DNA of 64,000 bases from contig NW_005179080.1 in NCBI RefSeq assembly GCF_000350225.1, forward strand, positions 372,001-436,000, written 5' to 3'. Below, one piece after another: positions 19,386-28,827 of this stretch. How positions within the stretch are numbered: position 1 is the stretch's first letter; each line of letters begins with the position of its first letter. The stretch comes from Chondrus crispus. Taxonomy: Eukaryota > Rhodophyta > Florideophyceae > Gigartinales > Gigartinaceae. The notes beneath the pieces were generated by a model. That model had not been told where the DNA came from. It saw only the letters and a program-made list of their open reading frames with translations, and did no database searches. The position numbers and the translations under genes are program-made.

Positions 19386-19686
19386 AAGTTTTCGGAGGGT
19401 TCATAGTGCTGCTGGGGTGCCGAACAGTAGCGGACTCGGGGTGCACGCCCGGAACACGTTGGTAGCAGATGGTGGGGCTACAAATAAAATTTTGATTATT
19501 TTTGACGGAAGGGATCAGTGCAGCATGGTACTCGTGCTGGCGGCGGCGTGACCGTCGAACCTTTCCGCTATCCTTTAGTGTTGTAGAGATCTATCTGCCA
19601 CCACTCAGCCCTCAAGAAACAAAGCTCAGCAACTAACTTGGCTATCTAACCGAACGGAAAGCCGACTTCCAGGACATATCACTATC
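19386..19686. promoter_or_regulatory. Shared divergent promoter, AFG2-like gene and SNU13
   Basis: The start codons of two ribosome/spliceosome biogenesis genes lie 301 bp apart and face away from each other, so both promoters must lie here or overlap. No clear TATA box is seen. A plus-strand frame that runs into the spacer from the AFG2 gene is a shadow. Confidence 0.5.
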
Positions 19687-20212
19687 ATGGCTGCGGTATG
19701 TGAATGGCATGCAAGCGCTAAGAGACAAGCGACGTTTGTGTTCCGTCGGCAATACTGTGTTACAATATTTCTAACTGACTAACGATATCCCTTACCATTG
19801 CTTTTCTACCTCAATATATTTCTTCCCTCTACAGCAGGAACCCAACCCCAAAGCCGTTCCGATGGCGGATGCGGAGCTAACTGTCAAGATCCTCGACCTG
19901 GTACAACAAGCCGCCAACTACAAGCAGATGAAGAAGGGTGCCAACGAGGCAACCAAGACTCTCAATCGCGGACAATCCGAATTTATTGTTATGGCCGGAG
20001 ATGCAGAGCCCCTCGAAATCTTGCTGCATCTTCCTCTGCTTTGCGAGGATAAAAACGTTCCTTACGTCTTTGTCCCATCGAAGGTTTCTCTCGGTAGAGC
20101 TTGCGGAGTCCCGCGCGCTGTCATCGCTTGTTCCGTTCTCACGGATGAAGGTTCCGCGATATCCGCCCAGGTACGCAATCTTCGAGATGAGATTGAGCGC
20201 TTGCTTATCTAG
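19687..20212 (+). CDS. SNU13: SNU13 / 15.5K (NHP2L1), U4 snRNP and box C/D snoRNP protein
   Basis: An L7Ae-family kink-turn RNA-binding protein. Exon 1 is only ATG GCT GCG (19687-19695). After a 139-bp intron, exon 2 starts at 19835 in phase and gives the conserved [16 protein letters not shown] lead, then the diagnostic [32 protein letters not shown] and [13 protein letters not shown], and [15 protein letters not shown]. The spliced product is 128 residues, the same length as the human protein. Without the first exon the reading frame from the ATG at 19862 would give only 116 residues and lose the conserved NPKA lead. It binds the U4 5' stem-loop and box C/D kink-turns. It is convergent with CSN8, 145 bp away. 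Confidence 0.95.
19696..19834 (+). other. Spliceosomal intron of SNU13 after codon 3
   Basis: 139 bp, donor GTATGT, acceptor CTCTACAG. A branch-point match ACTAAC lies at 19778-19783, about 51 bases before the acceptor. Phase 0. A CAG directly after the acceptor allows NAGNAG-type choice, which would add or drop one Gln. Confidence 0.88.
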
Positions 20213-20281
20213 CCGTTGTGTTAAATTCCAGTATTTGTACATCTCCGCGTAAAAACCATCCGACCAGCCAGCACACTTCCT

Positions 20282-20331
20282 CAGAGCCAGACCCAGAGCC
20301 AGACCCAGACCCAGACCCAGACCCAGACCCA
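20282..20331. repeat. (CCAGAC)n hexanucleotide repeat between SNU13 and CSN8
   Basis: About eight imperfect units of CCAGAC/CCAGAG sit in the 145-bp gap between the stop codons of two convergent genes, so the repeat belongs to one or both 3' UTRs. A minus-strand frame through it encodes a Gly-Leu repeat and is not a gene. Confidence 0.9.
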
Positions 20332-20357
20332 CAACATCCGAACCCCTGCTGTTGCAT

Positions 20358-20936
20358 TCAGGAGCTTGTCTGCAAACGTACGAGTTGTTTCGTTAACGTA
20401 TCAAGTTCGAATCCCTTTGCGATATCCGCCTTTCTCTTTGGCGAGCCAGAAATGTACACATAGTCACCGTCCAATCTCCAGCCAACCTTGTCGCAAAGTT
20501 CAGATATATCTTTCAGCTTTACTCCAACCATGGTGGCCAATCTTTTTGCAGATATGCATTCGTATCCTTGGCGCACTGCATCTAAGGCTGCGTCACGGGT
20601 TTGGGCGACTAGCTTCTCGATGAGGGGCTTCACTTGACTTGGCCATGAAGCAGCGGTGGCGGCGTAGAATTCGGGAGCCTTGGAAGACCACTGAGCACGA
20701 GCAACGGCCCATGACGCCGCAACTTCTGGAATTTCTTTGGCTTCTGGTGAGAGCCTTCGCCAAAGAAATCTTGCTTCGCACAAGTCTTGCGCTACTAATA
20801 GACACAGCAGATGTGCTGCAGCATGCGAGTGCGGTTGACGGGCAGTTGCGGCTTCGAGTTCCTTTGCCTCAAGGAGCGGTAAAAGATTCTCCACATCTCC
20901 ACTCGCCAAAAGCTCGTCTACTGAAGATGTTGACAT
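20358..20936 (-). CDS. CSN8: COP9 signalosome subunit 8 (CSN8)
   Basis: 192 residues from the Met in MSTSSVDELLASGD. An upstream in-frame Met at 21020 would add 28 unconserved residues and is less likely. The protein matches the CSN8/PSMD8/EIF3K PCI-like family: an all-helical N-terminal part (LLCLLVAQDLCEARFLWRRLS), then a winged-helix segment (YECISAKRLATMVGVKLKDISELCDKVGW) and a short C-terminal helix. CSN8 is a small structural subunit of the complex that removes NEDD8 from cullins. The family is fast evolving, so the choice between CSN8, PSMD8 and EIF3K rests on length and on the VGVKL...GWRLDGDYVYI region. It is convergent with SNU13. Confidence 0.75.
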   Translation of the reverse strand: MSTSSVDELLASGDVENLLPLLEAKELEAATARQPHSHAAAHLLCLLVAQDLCEARFLWRRLSPEAKEIPEVAASWAVARAQWSSKAPEFYAATAASWPSQVKPLIEKLVAQTRDAALDAVRQGYECISAKRLATMVGVKLKDISELCDKVGWRLDGDYVYISGSPKRKADIAKGFELDTLTKQLVRLQTSS

Positions 20937-22136
20937 AACGCTAGCGGATGGGAGCAAACAAGGCCGGCTATGATAGGTTAATGCTGGAAGACTGGCAAGA
21001 AAACAACCTGCTTCGCCCAATCTTCCTCAGGACAGGTCGGTTTTACCTCCGGTTCGATCAGGGGATTGATCAATAAAAAGTAATGGGGTCAAGAAGAAGA
21101 AAACCCCCCAAGTGCGGACGTTGCTGTGGCCACAGGAAATTACTGCTGTTGAGCGCTCTGGAGGGTTTGTACAGTATCCTGTGGTTTCGCAAGATGCGAA
21201 TCAAAATTTCCTTCAAGTTACAAACCTGGCAGGGATTCAATACTTTTTGAGTCTGTACAGTACCCTTGGTACTCAGAAAACTGCACACCAGCTGCAGTAG
21301 TACAGTATACTGTAGTGCCTACTGTAGACGACGTGCGCATAGCCAAGGAAAGCAGTCTTTATGCAAAAAAACATAAACGGTATATATATATATATATTTA
21401 TTTAATCACAAATTTAGAAAACCATTGAGAAGACTGTTTCTTTAACGCACTTGCCCCCTTCAAAAACATCGCGCAATCGAGAAAGTAGTCAACTAAAAGA
21501 CTAAGAATCTAATGTACATAGTTTCAGGACTCAGTTGACTTTTTAAATGGAAGCTTTGGTTTCGAAGACATCAATATGAAACGTTTCAAGGTTGCTAAAT
21601 CTGGCTCTATGGCCAAGCATTGCTTAAAACGACAGGAAGGACATCCAGTTCTCACTAAGTTCCATCCTTCCGAAGTGCAGAAGCCAAGTGCAGTGGCGCG
21701 GGTACTTTTCCTTCTTATTGAGTAAGCACAAGCCAAGAAAAAAGAAGTTGAAAAGTCGCCTCATATGAGGTCACTTATCATGTAGTGGGCACTCTAGAGA
21801 CACAAGACTGGCGAAGGTAAGCACCAGAGCCCATCCACCCTCCCCGCTGCAATGAATCACCCTCATCCCATCCCGTCAAGAACAAGAGTAGATGAACTGG
21901 GAGATACGTCATCGTGTCGTCATGCCTTTGCTGCATGGTCTTGATAGTATGGATGAACGGGCCTAGTAATTGACAAACAACAGCTAGTAAGATACCGCAG
22001 TAAGCTGCGCGCGAGCACAGCCGCAGCTTTCGCCTTCCCCTTCTGGCTAGCATATTTACATAACCATGGACTTTTATTCAAGATAATCGTACTGGGACAT
22101 ACAACTTACATTCGCGATACTACGCTACGCAAGCGG
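20937..22136. other. 1.2-kb spacer, no supported gene
   Basis: AT-richer than the genes. It holds a (TA)8 run at 21381-21397, several TACAGTA motifs (about 21173, 21258, 21300) and short reading frames without domains. The CSN8 promoter should lie in its left part. The right end is the 3' flank of the ferredoxin-like gene. Confidence 0.6.
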
Positions 22137-22877
22137 TTACTGTACAATCCCTTCCCCCCCCTCGATCGCATCAGACACAGCTTTCTTGAAATCAACTTTG
22201 ATGGTGTCAGCCCCAAAACGAACTGTCGGTCCCCCACCCCCGCACATCTTCATGCATGGCGCATCCACGTGAACAACCCCATCCCTCAAGAATCCCTTGC
22301 GAGTTTCCCGTTGTAATATGTCTGCGACGGCATCTGCGCCCATTCTCTTACATGTCTTTCCCCCACAAACAGCCACGACAATTGCGCTCGCTGTTCTCAT
22401 TTCTACACCATCTATAGTTGGTGGTGCCGGGCTTCTCACTTCCTCCTTCAGAAGAGCCTCTTTAGCTTTCCGTATGGTTTTCAGAGTCATTTTCGCTTCT
22501 TTGTACTTTAACTTTGCGGCACGATAAACGGCCTCTGCTTCTTGCTGTTGAGCAGGACTGGGGTCTGCATATTCTGTGATGGAGCGCCCTTTGTATACAT
22601 CTTTCGCACGTTTGTAGACGGCCTTTGCGGAGCGGTACGCATCCTCAGCGCGTTGTTCTTCCGAAGTTTGAATATGTCGACGACGCAATGGTGGCACAGG
22701 CGGTGAAAGGGATGCAGGGACGGCGGTAAGAAAGGCGTCGAGTTCAAGCTTCAAAGGAGGCTTCGCTGGAGACATAGACATGGACCATTCCGGATGAACA
22801 GCGCAAGTGTTGAAATTCCTTGGGCGGAAGAGGGGTGTGTGAACGGGTGGGAAGCCGCAGAAGGCTGGCACAGGCAT
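22137..22877 (-). CDS. Thioredoxin-like [2Fe-2S] ferredoxin-domain protein, probably plastid or mitochondrial
   Basis: A single exon of 246 residues. Residues 1-50 lack acidic residues early and are Pro/Ser/Arg-rich, as in an organelle transit peptide. Residues 72-145 form a charged helical, probably coiled-coil, segment with repeated YRAAKxxYKEAK-type motifs. The C-terminal 85 residues fit the thioredoxin-like ferredoxin fold: VAVCGGKTCKRMGAD (Cys171, Cys176) and DAPCMKMCGGGGPTVRFG (Cys208, Cys212), the four-cysteine pattern of the NuoE and cyanobacterial-type [2Fe-2S] proteins. Function beyond iron-sulfur binding is unknown. The spacing C-x4-C...C-x3-C is intact, so cluster binding is likely. 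Confidence 0.75.
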   Translation of the reverse strand: MPVPAFCGFPPVHTPLFRPRNFNTCAVHPEWSMSMSPAKPPLKLELDAFLTAVPASLSPPVPPLRRRHIQTSEEQRAEDAYRSAKAVYKRAKDVYKGRSITEYADPSPAQQQEAEAVYRAAKLKYKEAKMTLKTIRKAKEALLKEEVRSPAPPTIDGVEMRTASAIVVAVCGGKTCKRMGADAVADILQRETRKGFLRDGVVHVDAPCMKMCGGGGPTVRFGADTIKVDFKKAVSDAIEGGEGIVQ

Positions 22878-23130
22878 GTTCCGGACGGAGATAGGCTGTG
22901 ATCGTGTGGGTTGTACGGTGCAGAGTGCTTAAAGAAGCATGAAGCCCGCCTCTTAAGCGGACCGTGAGGAGATACGACTTTAATAGTAGTGTGGTGCCCT
23001 TGGGTACTCCACAATGTGCTCTCGTAGACACGCACTGTGTGAATGTACCCTTCGAAGGGTACAGCACACGCACCAAGGGTACTGCATTGCACAATCTATT
23101 TGACAACTACAGTGCGGAACAAAAAATAAG

Positions 23131-23183
23131 GAGAATTTTTCTTACGTGCCCCTTTTATTTTGGAATTTTCCTTACATACCCCT
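23131..23183 (+). repeat. Dispersed repeat, copy 1
   Basis: GAGAATTTTTCTTACGTGCC followed by a T-rich core (CCTTTTATTTTGGAATTTT) and CTTAC. The same roughly 45 bases occur in reverse orientation at 57221-57268, just outside the 3' LTR of element B. Inside, the unit has a weak internal repeat of the TTTTTCTTAC-type block. It may be the end of a short non-autonomous element. Confidence 0.7.
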
Positions 23184-23252
23184 CTTTATGAGCCCCATTT
23201 CTTAGGAGCGCTCTAGATTGAATACGTGAGGAGGTGAAGAGAGCGTCGCAAA

Positions 23253-23606
23253 ATGAGTTTGATCAAAGGGAGCACGTTCCCTGACGAGCACAGCATCTTG
23301 ATGGCATCCTTGGCCATGTGCGCCACCGTGGGCCGATCTCACAAGGTAAAAAAGTCAGACTCTGGGGGCCTGCGTATACAGTACAGTGCCCCCCAGGATT
23401 GCTCATACATCGTAAACGCCCTACCATACCGCAGGTCAAACAACGGCTTGTGGACAGTGGGGTCGCAGCGCCTCAACGAAAGTCGCGTTGCGCTGCATGT
23501 GGTCAAGTTGGGCACTACGCTACGACTTGCGAAGCCCAGACACTGTGTACCACAACCGGAAAGTCGGTCGGAAGGGAGTGAGGTGAAGGAAGGGGTACAT
23601 CACTAG
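23253..23606 (+). other. Zinc-knuckle-coding fragment, probable transposon remnant
   Basis: One frame contains KSRCAACGQVGHYATTC (23480-23530), a complete CCHC zinc knuckle. Such knuckles end MULE-type transposases and Gag proteins. The surrounding frame is short and no upstream catalytic domain is seen, so family cannot be fixed. A second frame across the same bases is a shadow. Confidence 0.35.
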
Positions 23607-23808
23607 GTCTTAAGTGCAAATGGGCAACGAGTGCTCAAAGGCTTAGTGATGGTGCATTTAACGTGCCATAATCGTACAGACTGGGTGCTCATCAGGTGAT
23701 ATACCGTCATCAAATTTACTCATATCCTTCTAAAATGATGACTAAGTCATAAAAAGACAAAGTAATTACGCAAAGCCGACAAAACTGCCAAACGCCGCGG
23801 TGTTAACC
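23607..23808. other. Short spacer, nothing recognised
   Basis: Two hundred bases with no frame, repeat or RNA signature, between the zinc-knuckle fragment and the DDE transposase remnant. Confidence 0.5.
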
Positions 23809-25095
23809 TTACAACTGTAGGTCGTCACATATTGGCTGGCGATCTGGGTACTGCGGAACGGTAGACGCGCGAAACATTACATTCATACGACGCTGTCGTT
23901 TTTCGCGATAATTGCGCTGCACAGTACGTCTCTTTTCATTTCGGGACACCCCAATAGAGTACCAACGATTAGCAATTTGCCTGAACATCGCCCCATCATG
24001 AGCCCGCAATGGATTGCAGTTGACATGAAAATTTGTCAGTGCGACACAAGCGAAAAACACTGTCGTACCTAGCTTCCGCCCACTTCCACTTTTTCCCAAG
24101 CACTGTCCATGCCCCACAAAGCCGCCCGAAATAATTCTCCACGATGATACGGTCGCTTGAATGTGCCGATTTGTTGAACTTTGAGCAGGGGATAGAGCAC
24201 CATTGTGTGGTTTTTTGCTAGGATGCACAACCCTGCAAAACTCAGCACTGCCTTGGTAACCCTTGTCAGCTAACACTGCTCAAGCGTCCTTAAATTCTTC
24301 CCCCAAAGGCCCATCTTCTTCCAATGTGTCCTCGTCGTTTTGCTTTTGCAAATTGGTTCGGTGCCACGGTTGCATCTGTTGAAACATAACGAGGTCAGAG
24401 ACAGACCCAGGCTCATTATCACTGCATCCGATGGCTATTCCAATTGGCAAGACTGAAACCTCCACCTTATAGCCGTAAATCTTATTCTTTTCGCTATAAT
24501 AGCGCTTGCCCTCTTCTCTACTTCCGGAAGGGCGAAACCAATGTTGAAACGTCACATCAGTGGGGTACCGCGCCATAGGGTAGTGAGAAAAACAATTTTT
24601 CTTTGCCACGAGCTCCTTCATCGTCCACTTTTTTGCATGATACTCCACGTAGGATTCGTAAAACGCATGGCAAAAGCGATCAACAAAATTCCAAATCATG
24701 CGCTCCATCGTAGGGCCTTTGAAATTGAACATGTTTCCAAGAAATGCCCAGTCACCGCCATGTTTCATGACAGTCATCGTCATAAACAACATGTCTTTGG
24801 CCGTGACGGTGCTCTTCCGACCACGACCAGTGTTGTAATGATCGAGAATGAAATTTTCAAAGCCAGCCCATATGCCTTGGAATTGCAATGGGTCGAAGTT
24901 GATCATTTCGAAGATACCTTGCGAGCCGTGGGCGTTGTAGTACTGATCGAAAATGGGTGCATCCGTGCCATTATCGTCATCGGAGGGAGGATGAATCGGA
25001 TCACTGTAGTTTTGCAACTCATTTTGACTCTCGATGGCGAGCTCTGCAAGAATTTGTGGGGAATTCTTGGCTCTGTCGACGGTAATTGAGGCCAT
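23809..25095 (-). pseudogene. Broken DDE transposase (DDE_Tnp_4, Harbinger/ISL2EU-like)
   Basis: From the Met in MASITVDRAKN (25095) the frame gives an acidic N-terminus, a helix-turn-helix-like segment (AKDMLFMTMTVMKHGGDW) and the first catalytic region YPTDVTFQHWFRPSG with KNKIYGYKVEV. An in-frame TGA near 24287 replaces a probable Trp codon (TGG to TGA, a transition), and the second catalytic Asp follows in VLADKGYQG. The third region, IVENYFGRLCGAWTVLG (about 24070-24150), is in another phase, so at least one frameshift lies between the second and third. Both changes point to a dead copy. It is different from the transposase at 14445. A longer frame starts at 25386 but reads through a minisatellite and is not credible as the N-terminus. 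Confidence 0.75.
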
Positions 25096-25100
25096 CTTTT

Positions 25101-25210
25101 GAGGGAGATGGGGAGTGGGGGGTAAGAGGAATGGGGAGTTGCAGGTGGGAGGGATGGGGAGTTGCGGGTGGGAGGGATGAGGAGTTGGGGTGGGGGGGAT
25201 GGGGAGTTGC
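25101..25210. repeat. G-rich minisatellite, about four units of 23-27 bp
   Basis: Units of the form GGGGAGTTGCAGGTGGGAGG recur just upstream of the DDE transposase start. It would be the transposon's 5' region or its promoter side. On the minus strand it reads as Pro-rich protein, which explains the false extension of the frame. Confidence 0.85.
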
Positions 25211-25511
25211 GACCGTGATGGCCTTTTTTGGGTGTCGGGTTTTGGCGGGAAGCCCACATATTGCCCATTTTGGGCGTCATTTCCGAAATCACTTCGTCTC
25301 TTTTGTGAAAATTGTGTAGCTGCGCAATACCGGTCATCTCTGAAATTTGCCACGTAGTTGCGCACTACTGTGTCCAATTGCAACATATCATAAATTTGTT
25401 GAAAGTATCAGTAAATGTTGATTCACCTCGGCATAACCGTTTTAGGATTCCCTTTTTTTGCAAACGATTGGCTCTTTCAGGAGTTCTCGGATATTTGTGA
25501 CAAAGGTCTAC
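25211..25511. other. Spacer left of element B, nothing recognised
   Basis: About 300 bp with no supported gene. It is the 5' side of the DDE transposase remnant and the pre-insertion flank of element B. Confidence 0.4.
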
Positions 25512-25891
25512 TGTTAAGGAAAAGAACATGGCAACGTGTACCGATGAACTTCGAACCGAAGGCTGGATGCGCGCGCACCAGTTGTGAACCAAAAGCGCGG
25601 GAGTCCTACGGAGGTGACGGCCAAGGGGGCGTAGTCGACGCCACCGGAGCGTGGCGAAGGGAAAGGATGGTTACACCCGATAGTGCTGGTCGGGGCAAAG
25701 GGGAACAGGAACGAAGGGGGAGTAGGCGAGGGAGACAGGGATAGAGAGCTTCCCTTACGGAAGAGAGAATACTTAAAGGCCACCCGCGACGATAGAGAAG
25801 GGTGGGCAGCAACGGAGTAGGAAGTAAAGAATTGGGTGGATACCCTCATCTGGCTGGTTGCTCGTGCCATGCGATTGGGCTAATCGCAACA
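25512..25891 (+). repeat. 5' LTR of element B
   Basis: Starts TGTTAAGG and ends CGCAACA, 380 bp. It pairs with 56818-57199. The bases after it (TTACAACCTTG) do not form a TGG-type primer site. Confidence 0.88.
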
Positions 25892-25976
25892 TTACAACCT
25901 TGTAAGTGATCGCGGCACACGTCGATAAGACTGCCATCGATTGGCAGAGGCAAGGAACAAGGGGCGCATTCACGCC

Positions 25977-27335
25977 ATGAATCCGTTTACGGACCGAGAA
26001 GGTGACGATTCTCGTAGCCCATCACAACGCGCAGGTCAGAGCGATAGCGCTTTGCCTTCATCAAGTCCCGTAACAGCCGGAAGCAGGGTTGCTGCAACAC
26101 CAATTACGCCGGCTACGACGCGGTCCCGCACGGACGAAATGTCCCAAACGGGCCCGTCACAGCCGGGTGCCAAAGATTTGGGTTTGCCAAAGACGCCAAT
26201 GACGGACACAGGGATGATTAAAGCGCTGGCAGGGACGAGAGAAGTCCTGGAAACGATGATGGAGTCAATGGAACGAAGCACCCGAACTGTCGTACTGGTA
26301 GGAAATGTTGTTTCGAGAGCGTCCACCTCTCTGCAGGACCTTCCGGAAAAGATTTCTAATGTCGTTTGATCCGCTATCGCCGAACGAGAAGAGAAAGAAG
26401 CAGCCTGAGAACGGAGGGCCCGCAGGCAGCATGAGAAAAAGGACGAAACCAATTGTGACGAGTTACAAAGTGCAGGAGCTGAATGCCCGCGAGAGAACCA
26501 AAGTATTGGGTCGTGCCATGTAGATGTGTACTCGCTCCAAAGTGCTTACAAAATTTACAGTAAGTCGATGGAGCCAGTCCAGGTCAGCAGACCGGGGGAC
26601 CCGAAGTTTTTCGCGGCGCGAAAGGCCTGGAAACGACTTTGCCAAGACTTCCCAGTCCGACAAGAAGGCCACCGGCGACTCCTCGCGTGTGCGTTGTCGG
26701 GAACGCCCTTGGCCATTTTCGAAGACGTCGCCTCGACACATCTCGATGCGGACGCCAACACCCTCTGGGAGATACTGCAGGGTCGCCTGTGCAACAGCAT
26801 TCATCACAGGAGTCTTCGAATCCGATTTGACACCATGGAGTGGGAAGAAGGCCGAGAAAGCATCGGGCAATTTGCGCAGCGATGGCGCACGGCCGCGGTG
26901 GCCCTTCCCGATGCAGTGTCCGACGAGAGACTTCTCGACCGTTTTACGCAGTCGCTTAGCGGGCGGCTTTGTGACCACGCCCTCGCGGTACAAGGGACGT
27001 TCGACGAAGTAGCAAGCCGGGTGGCCATGATGGCTCCGAAAAGGGTGGTCGGTGGTCGGGAGTCGAGGTTTCGCTCGGAGGGCGTCGCTATCCTCATTGA
27101 GGAGAATGCCTTCAAACACGACAAGTCGCCGCCGGGCTTGAGCCCGTCCCGAAGTCCCAGTGCCACTGAGGACCGTTTTGCCACGGCCACGTGTTACTAC
27201 TGTGGTATCAAGGGCCACCTTGCTCGTTCTTGCCACAAGAAGCGGCGTGACAAGTCGCAGAGGGTCTTGAGGACCGCAGGGGAAGCTGGAAGGGAACGGA
27301 CCGCGGCCGGCACCCCTCCCACGAAGCGCAACTAG
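25977..27335 (+). CDS. Element B gag region
   Basis: It begins at ATG 25977 (MNPFTDREGDDSRSP), with a Ser/Pro/Thr-rich N-terminus followed by a helical segment (LAGTREVLETMMESMER). The Gag core is seen as ARKAWKRLCQDFP, LWEILQGRL and WEEGRESIGQFAQRW, then a zinc knuckle CYYCGIKGHLARSC and a basic tail. The region is broken in a few places. The long minus-strand frame over the same bases is a shadow. Confidence 0.75.
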
Positions 27336-27448
27336 AGACCCGACGTGCTCCTGCGGAAGGCGTCCGAGAGCGCCTATGCAGATGCGTAGGAGGACGCGAG
27401 GACCTCCACGAGGATGTCGTTGTGCAGTTGTGAGCGGGAGGCGAGAGG

Positions 27449-27523
27449 GTGTGGGTCCCCTTGGATACAGGGGCAAGATCGATATGGGTCGATCGATCTT
27501 GGTTTGAGGACATCGCAGGGCGT
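27449..27523 (+). CDS. Element B protease, first part
   Basis: WVPLDTGARSIWVDRSWFED gives the DTGA catalytic motif of a retroviral-type aspartic protease. Element C inserted right after it, duplicating GGCGT (27519-27523 and 39838-39842). Confidence 0.7.
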
Positions 27524-28431
27524 TGTGGTGCAATTGCGCCTCTCCTGTACGAGATCCCAAAAGGGAAGCAAAGAGCAAAACGAAACCAGTACAGTAGAAA
27601 ACACACCACGAGGTGTTCGGGTCCTCCTTTCCCCTTGTGGAGCCTTGCGAGCTCCAGTAGCTTAGCCTCTTGAGGTAAACGGAGAGCAACCCTCAAGGGA
27701 TGGTAGTGGTAGAGTCTTGTAGAGACGGTTGCCTTGAGGTGCGGAGTCGATATACCGATATACTGGTTAGCGACGACGCTCGGGTTGTAAGGCCGAATGC
27801 CTTAAGGCGGTCTCTGGAGGCTATAGCAGCGGGGCTAAACCTTCGAAGGCCGAGGCAACTCGACGCCTTATGCAGTGCTTGGCAGGGACACTAAGTCTTG
27901 TGTAAATACCAAATAGTAGAAGTAGCTGTCCTTCCTACACGATCGGCGGCCCGATGACCGTTGACGGCACTGCGTAGTCGCGACTAGGCGCAGTCCGATC
28001 CAGCGATGGATAGATACGTCAGCAACGTAAACCAACACACTGCCCGATGGCAAGCGTCAACGCTAGGGCCTGCGCACAGAACCGCTAACGGAACCAACAA
28101 AAAAGGGAAAAGGGGCACCGGGATGGCCGTGGAGCGATGAGCAAATAGAAGAGGGAGGGTCTTAACTTAGAGAGGGTCTCAACCAAAAGGTCTACTCTCA
28201 AGTCCAAGCCCGGTTACTTTACAATTCCCAAGGGGAAGGATGGACTCTCTAACTAAATACTGTACAGTCCGCCGGGGACGGCCGGTGAGCCTATTGCTCA
28301 TGAGCCGATCTAAACGGATCTAACTATTTCTACGTTAATTAAATAGACCTATTATCGCTCAACAGAGCGCACAAATAAAATGTGCCAAAATATTGGACAC
28401 GTGGCAACAGTGCACAATGCATTGCACTACA
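27524..28431 (-). repeat. LTR of element C (3' in element sense)
   Basis: 908 bp, TGTGGTGCAAT to ATTGCACTACA. It is preceded by GGCGT, the target duplication. Confidence 0.95.
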
Positions 28432-28446
28432 TATCCCCCTTCTGAG
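28432..28446 (-). other. Polypurine tract of element C, LTR-adjacent copy
   Basis: The minus strand reads CTCAGAAGGGGGATA directly before the 3' LTR, the expected plus-strand primer. The 13-mer CTCAGAAGGGGGA recurs at 31428-31440 and in pol near 32244-32256. Confidence 0.75.
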
Positions 28447-28709
28447 CGTGCTCCGGTCGACATCTCCTTTGTCTCTAGTACGATTGTACACCACAAGACG
28501 TGGGTACTTACCTTGAGGCTCTGCGTTAGACGCACGGTTCCATTTTCCACCGCCATCTGCGGTCGTCGCGAGTGTCGTGATTTTCACTTATATCCCATGA
28601 CGTCCCCTAAATTCACAGCGCTGTAGTCGGTTGGCACGATTTCCTGCCGTCGACAGACACGTCGAACGCTTACCCAGGTCGACCGGGACACAAGACCCGA
28701 ACTTCTGGC

Positions 28710-28717
28710 TATAAAAG
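28710..28717 (+). promoter_or_regulatory. TATA box of the antisense gene of C
   Basis: TATAAAAG, a full consensus TATA box, 111 bp upstream of the ATG at 28828. A pyrimidine-rich stretch with CATTTCTCTC, a plausible initiator, follows about 30 bp downstream. It lies inside the element, outside the LTR, so the antisense gene appears to have its own promoter. Confidence 0.65.
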
Positions 28718-28827
28718 CGTCGCCGCTGCCGGCTACCCATTTCTCTCTCTCCCCTTCTCTCGTCATCCACTTGAACCTTAACGTTTCCCCAGGGGTTCCT
28801 CGAACTTCGCCAACACCGACCGCTGTC

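Noticed and set aside
19877-20332. 151-codon minus-strand frame starting with Gly-Leu repeats
   Set aside because: Translation of the CCAGAC repeat and the antisense of SNU13.
21524-21736. 70-codon minus-strand frame with CPSCRFKQCL, which looks like part of a nuclear-receptor zinc finger
   Set aside because: Only one of two fingers' worth of cysteines, no upstream finger, no ligand domain, and nuclear receptors are absent outside animals. Chance match.
26463-27689. 408-codon minus-strand frame opposite the gag of element B
   Set aside because: It mirrors the coding strand of gag, crosses the junction with the LTR of C, and shows no domain. It is a shadow, unlike the antisense genes of A, C and D, which lie outside gag-pol.
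27900-28300. Possible tRNA-like fold in the LTR of C
   Set aside because: No A and B box pair with correct spacing and no CCA-compatible acceptor stem was found.
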